DNA of 64,000 nt from Bradyrhizobium sp. LTSP849 (GTDB lineage: Bacteria; Pseudomonadota; Alphaproteobacteria; Rhizobiales; Xanthobacteraceae), in contig NZ_JYMR01000050.1 in NCBI RefSeq assembly GCF_000938255.1, positions 62,001-126,000 of the forward strand. The letters are read 5' to 3'. The notes under the pieces are model-generated. The model made no database searches, had not been told where the DNA came from, and saw only the letters and a program-made list of their open reading frames with translations. Position numbers and translations under genes: made by a program. Shown in pieces: positions 61,216-64,000 of the stretch (position 1 is the first letter of the stretch; each line of letters starts with the position of its first letter).

Positions 61216-62829
61216 TTACGCGGGCACGTGTGTCACTCGGGGGTTGGCAAAATCCACCAACGGCGTCGCCGCGAGCAGCGCCTTGGTATAATCGTGCTGG
61301 GGACGGTCGAAGATATCGTCGCGGGATCCCTGCTCGACGATGCGGCCAGCTTGCATCACCACCACACGGTCGGCGACCTGCTCGACGGCGGCGAGATCGT
61401 GGCTGATGAACAGACAGGCGAACCCATATTGCGCCTGCAGCCGTTCAAGCAGTTTCAGCACCTGCGCCTGGATGGTCATGTCGAGCGCGGACACCGGTTC
61501 GTCGGCAACGACAAACAGCGGGCCGCGCACGATCGCGCGCGCGATCGCGATGCGCTGCCGCTGTCCGCCCGACAATTCGTGCGGCCAGCGCTTGGCGAAA
61601 TTCGCCAGGCCGACCTCGTCCAGCATTTTTTCAACGCGTTGGATGCGCTCCCTTGGCGCCAGATCAGCCACATGCCGCAGCGGTTCGGCGACGATCTCGC
61701 CGACGCGCATGCGGGGATCCAGCGAGGAGTACGGATCCTGGAACACCAATTGCGAGGAAAGCCGAAAGTCCCTGTCGGCTGCGGCCGGCACCTCTCTACC
61801 GCGAAAGCGAATCTGTCCCGCGACCGAGGGAATCAGCCGTAGCATCGCGCGGCCGAGCGTAGTCTTGCCGGAGCCGCTGCCGCCGACTACGGCGACCGTC
61901 TCGCCGGCGTCAATATCGAGGTCGATGCCATCGACGGCGCGGATGCCGGATCGTTGCCGAAAAAACTGCGGACGCCCTGCGAATTCGACCTTGAGCCCGC
62001 GCACGCTCATCAGCGGCTCGCCGGTTGGCCGTCGCGCCATGTTTGTTTCGCGCCGCGGCAGGGCATCGATCAGTTGGCGGGTGTAGGCTTCGCGCGGCGC
62101 GGTCAGGATTTGTTCGGTGGTGCCGGCTTCGACCACCTTGCCCTTCTGCATCACGACGGCGCGCTGGGTATAGCGGGCGACCAGGCCAAGGTTGTGGGTG
62201 ATCAGCATCACCGAGGTGCCATGGTCGGTGGCCAGGCCGACCATCAGGTCGAGCACTTCGCGCTGGGTCAACGTGTCAAGCGCAGTGGTCGGCTCGTCGG
62301 CGATCAGGAGTTTTGGCCGCAGCAACATCACCGATGCCAGCATGATCCGTTGCCGCATGCCGCCGGAGAATTCGTGCGGATAGGCGTCGAAGGTGCGCGC
62401 GGGATCGCGAATCTGCACGCGCTCCAGCATGTCGAGGCAACGCTGTTTGATTTCCTTCTTTGGCAACGGCGTATGCAGGCCGAGCCCCTCGGCCATTTGT
62501 GCCCCGACGCTGATCGCCGGATTGAGCGACACCATCGGCTCCTGAAAGACCATGCCGACCACCGGTCCGCGCAAGGCGCGTAGCCGCCTGGGCGAGAGCT
62601 TTGCCAGATCTTCGCCGTCGAGCGCGATGCGCCCGCCGCTCTGACGCAAGCCCGGCGGAAGCAAACCGAGTACGGTGCGCGCCGCGACCGTCTTGCCGCT
62701 GCCGGACTCGCCGACGATCGCCAGGAATTCGCCGCGCGCGATGTCGAAGGAGATATCGTCGACAACTGCCTCGCCGGTACGTGCAGCCTCGATACGAAGA
62801 TTCTCGACCGTCAGCAGCGGTGTGGTCAT
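61216..62829 (-). CDS. Peptide ABC importer ATPase, two fused nucleotide-binding domains
   Basis: 537 residues joining two ATPases (DppD-DppF/GsiA type). First domain: Walker A GESGSGKTVAARTVLGLLPP (about 37-56), signature FSGGMRQRIMLA, Walker B LIADEPTTALD. Second domain: Walker A GGSGSGKTTLGRAML (about 313-327), signature LSGGQRQRIAIARAI, Walker B FVVADEPVSALD. Each domain has the oligopeptide C-terminal region. ATGA overlap with the DppC-type permease gene. No binding protein is in the window; it should be to the right. Confidence 0.92.
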   Translation of the reverse strand: MTTPLLTVENLRIEAARTGEAVVDDISFDIARGEFLAIVGESGSGKTVAARTVLGLLPPGLRQSGGRIALDGEDLAKLSPRRLRALRGPVVGMVFQEPMVSLNPAISVGAQMAEGLGLHTPLPKKEIKQRCLDMLERVQIRDPARTFDAYPHEFSGGMRQRIMLASVMLLRPKLLIADEPTTALDTLTQREVLDLMVGLATDHGTSVMLITHNLGLVARYTQRAVVMQKGKVVEAGTTEQILTAPREAYTRQLIDALPRRETNMARRPTGEPLMSVRGLKVEFAGRPQFFRQRSGIRAVDGIDLDIDAGETVAVVGGSGSGKTTLGRAMLRLIPSVAGQIRFRGREVPAAADRDFRLSSQLVFQDPYSSLDPRMRVGEIVAEPLRHVADLAPRERIQRVEKMLDEVGLANFAKRWPHELSGGQRQRIAIARAIVRGPLFVVADEPVSALDMTIQAQVLKLLERLQAQYGFACLFISHDLAAVEQVADRVVVMQAGRIVEQGSRDDIFDRPQHDYTKALLAATPLVDFANPRVTHVPA

Positions 62830-63638
62830 CCCTGCACCATCCGGGGATCGAGGCGGTCGCGCAGGGAGTCGCCGAGCAGGTTAATGCCAAGCAAGGTGAG
62901 GGCAATGCAGAGACCCGGCGCGATGCTGAGCCAGGCGGCGCTCTCCATATAGGGGCGGCTTGCCGCCAGCAGATTGCCCCAGGTCGGCGCCGGTGGCGGT
63001 ACGCCGAGCCCGAGGAAGCTGAGTGCGCTCTCCGCCAGCAGCACCCAGCCGAACATGCTGGTTGCGAGCACGGCGACCGGAGCGAGGCTGTTGGGCAGCA
63101 CGTGCCGCGCCATCGAATAGAGTTCGGAATTGCCGATGACGCGGGAGGCCTCGATATATTCCTTTTCCCGAATCGACAGCACGGTGCCGCGTACCACCCG
63201 CACCACCGAGGGGATGTAGGCGATGCCGAGCGCCAGTACGATGCCGAACTTGTTGGCGCCGGTCACGATCATCACCGCCAGCGCCAGCAGAATGCCGGGA
63301 AAGGCCAACAGGGCGTCGTTGGCGGCCATGATGACGCGATCGGTCCAGCCGCGCAGGTAGCCGGTGAGCACGCCGATGACCGCGCCGATCATAACGGCAA
63401 AGGTCACCGTCAGCACCGATACCAGCACGCTGGTTGCGGCACCGGCCATGATGCGGCTGAGCATATCGCGGCCGAACTCGTCGGTGCCGAGCCAATAGAG
63501 CGCGGATGGCGGTTGCAGGCGGGCGCGCAGATTGACCTTCAGTGGATCGAACGGGGTCCAGAACGCAGCCGTGGCGGCGGTCGCGAAGAGAACGCCGATC
63601 AGCAAGCCGCCGATGGCGGTATTGGCGCGCATCTTCAT
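62826..63638 (-). CDS. DppC-type ABC permease
   Basis: 270 residues, six membrane segments. EAA loop: SIREKEYIEASRVIGNSELYSMARHVLPNSLAPVAVLA (about 156-193). N-terminal NLRARLQPPSALYWLGTDEFGRDMLSRIMAGAATSVLV is the usual DppC start (HWLGTDxxGRD). Overlaps the DppB-type gene by ATGA. Confidence 0.92.
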   Translation of the reverse strand: MKMRANTAIGGLLIGVLFATAATAAFWTPFDPLKVNLRARLQPPSALYWLGTDEFGRDMLSRIMAGAATSVLVSVLTVTFAVMIGAVIGVLTGYLRGWTDRVIMAANDALLAFPGILLALAVMIVTGANKFGIVLALGIAYIPSVVRVVRGTVLSIREKEYIEASRVIGNSELYSMARHVLPNSLAPVAVLATSMFGWVLLAESALSFLGLGVPPPAPTWGNLLAASRPYMESAAWLSIAPGLCIALTLLGINLLGDSLRDRLDPRMVQG

Positions 63639-64000
63639 TCAGCGGCCACCCGAGGATCGAACAGGGGATAGCAGAGATCGACGACGAGATTGACGACGAC
63701 GTAAATCACGGCCGTGAACAACAGGCAGCCCTGTACGACCGGATAGTCGCGAGCGAAGATCGAATCGACCAGCAGCCGGCCAAGCCCGGGCAGCGTGAAC
63801 ACGGTTTCGATCACGGCGATACCGCCGAGCAGATGACCAAGCACAAGGCCGATCAGGGTCCAGGTTGGGGCAAAGGCGTTGGGCAGCACGTGACGGGCAA
63901 GCACCCGCCATTCCGGCGCGCCCTTGGCCCGCGCATGCGTCACGTATTCCAGCCGCAACACTTCGATCGAGCTGGCGCGCGACATGCGGGTCAGCGCGCC
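63635..64000 (-). CDS. DppB-type ABC permease, 5' part outside the window
   Basis: The C-terminal 121 residues are present; the frame is open to the right edge. The EAA loop SSIEVLRLEYVTHARAKGAPEWRVLARHVLPNAFAPTWTLIG and the C-terminus GIAVIETVFTLPGLGRLLVDSIFARDYPVVQG are typical of DppB-type permeases, followed by the last membrane segment and FDPRV. The start lies beyond the window. Confidence 0.92.
   Translation of the reverse strand, partial: GALTRMSRASSIEVLRLEYVTHARAKGAPEWRVLARHVLPNAFAPTWTLIGLVLGHLLGGIAVIETVFTLPGLGRLLVDSIFARDYPVVQGCLLFTAVIYVVVNLVVDLCYPLFDPRVAAE

Overview
The window (about 60% or more GC, dense coding, rhizobial-type gene families throughout) looks like an alphaproteobacterium of the Bradyrhizobium / Nitrobacter / Rhodopseudomonas group. 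The organism is inferred from gene content, not from a marker gene; the window holds no rRNA, no complete tRNA, no CRISPR array and no recognisable transposase or integrase.

Positions 1 to about 41.7 kb are a mating and maintenance backbone of a conjugative element (integrative conjugative element or plasmid). It starts inside a large ParB-like gene, followed by two small divergent genes, a 1449-residue adenine-methyltransferase / strawberry-notch helicase fusion, a Toprim protein, a DUF2493 (SLOG) protein, an ester-cyclase-like gene, a membrane protein, DUF736, an XRE repressor with a double operator, DUF2285 genes (one frameshifted), an excisionase-like HTH, a RepA replication initiator with three iterons behind it, DUF2840, a TraF-type signal peptidase, a lytic transglycosylase and a DUF3363 relaxase. 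The relaxase is separated from the coupling protein gene traG by a 9.3 kb cargo block (18.4-27.6 kb). After traG come a CopG-type regulator and a complete trb operon (trbB-C-D-E-J-K-L-F-G-I plus DUF2274), then a LysR gene and a LuxI autoinducer synthase.

The 18.4-27.6 kb cargo is a self-contained regulon: a membrane histidine kinase, an NtrC-type sigma-54 activator, a textbook -24/-12 promoter, and downstream of it a duplicated-domain protein with a His/Lys-rich tail, a metallophosphoesterase, a YdcZ-type transporter, an MFS transporter, an ArsB/SLC13-type permease, a Tat-signal protein with nine KGEG repeats and a YkgJ-type cysteine cluster protein. Metal or anion handling is the most reasonable guess, but no substrate can be read from sequence.

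Positions 41.7-46.4 kb hold a second block: a 2-hydroxycarboxylate transporter, a citrate-lyase-beta-like CoA lyase and a class III CoA transferase, with a divergent LysR regulator. Together they could import and split a 2-hydroxydicarboxylate such as malate or citramalate. This block lies between the luxI gene and its likely partner luxR (46.4-47.1 kb), and a decayed copy of the LuxR C-terminus sits at the luxI side of the block.

Positions 47.4-61.0 kb are a catabolic cluster: a PPOX-family flavoprotein, a MocR-type GntR/aminotransferase regulator, an ABC importer with a Tat-signal binding protein, two permeases and two different ATPases, a class I amidotransferase, a glutamine-synthetase-like ligase, an amidase and a SerA-like dehydrogenase. 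The set resembles a gamma-glutamylation route for an imported amine or amide. From 61.2 kb to the end, on the minus strand, is a Dpp/Gsi-type peptide ABC importer whose outermost permease runs off the window.
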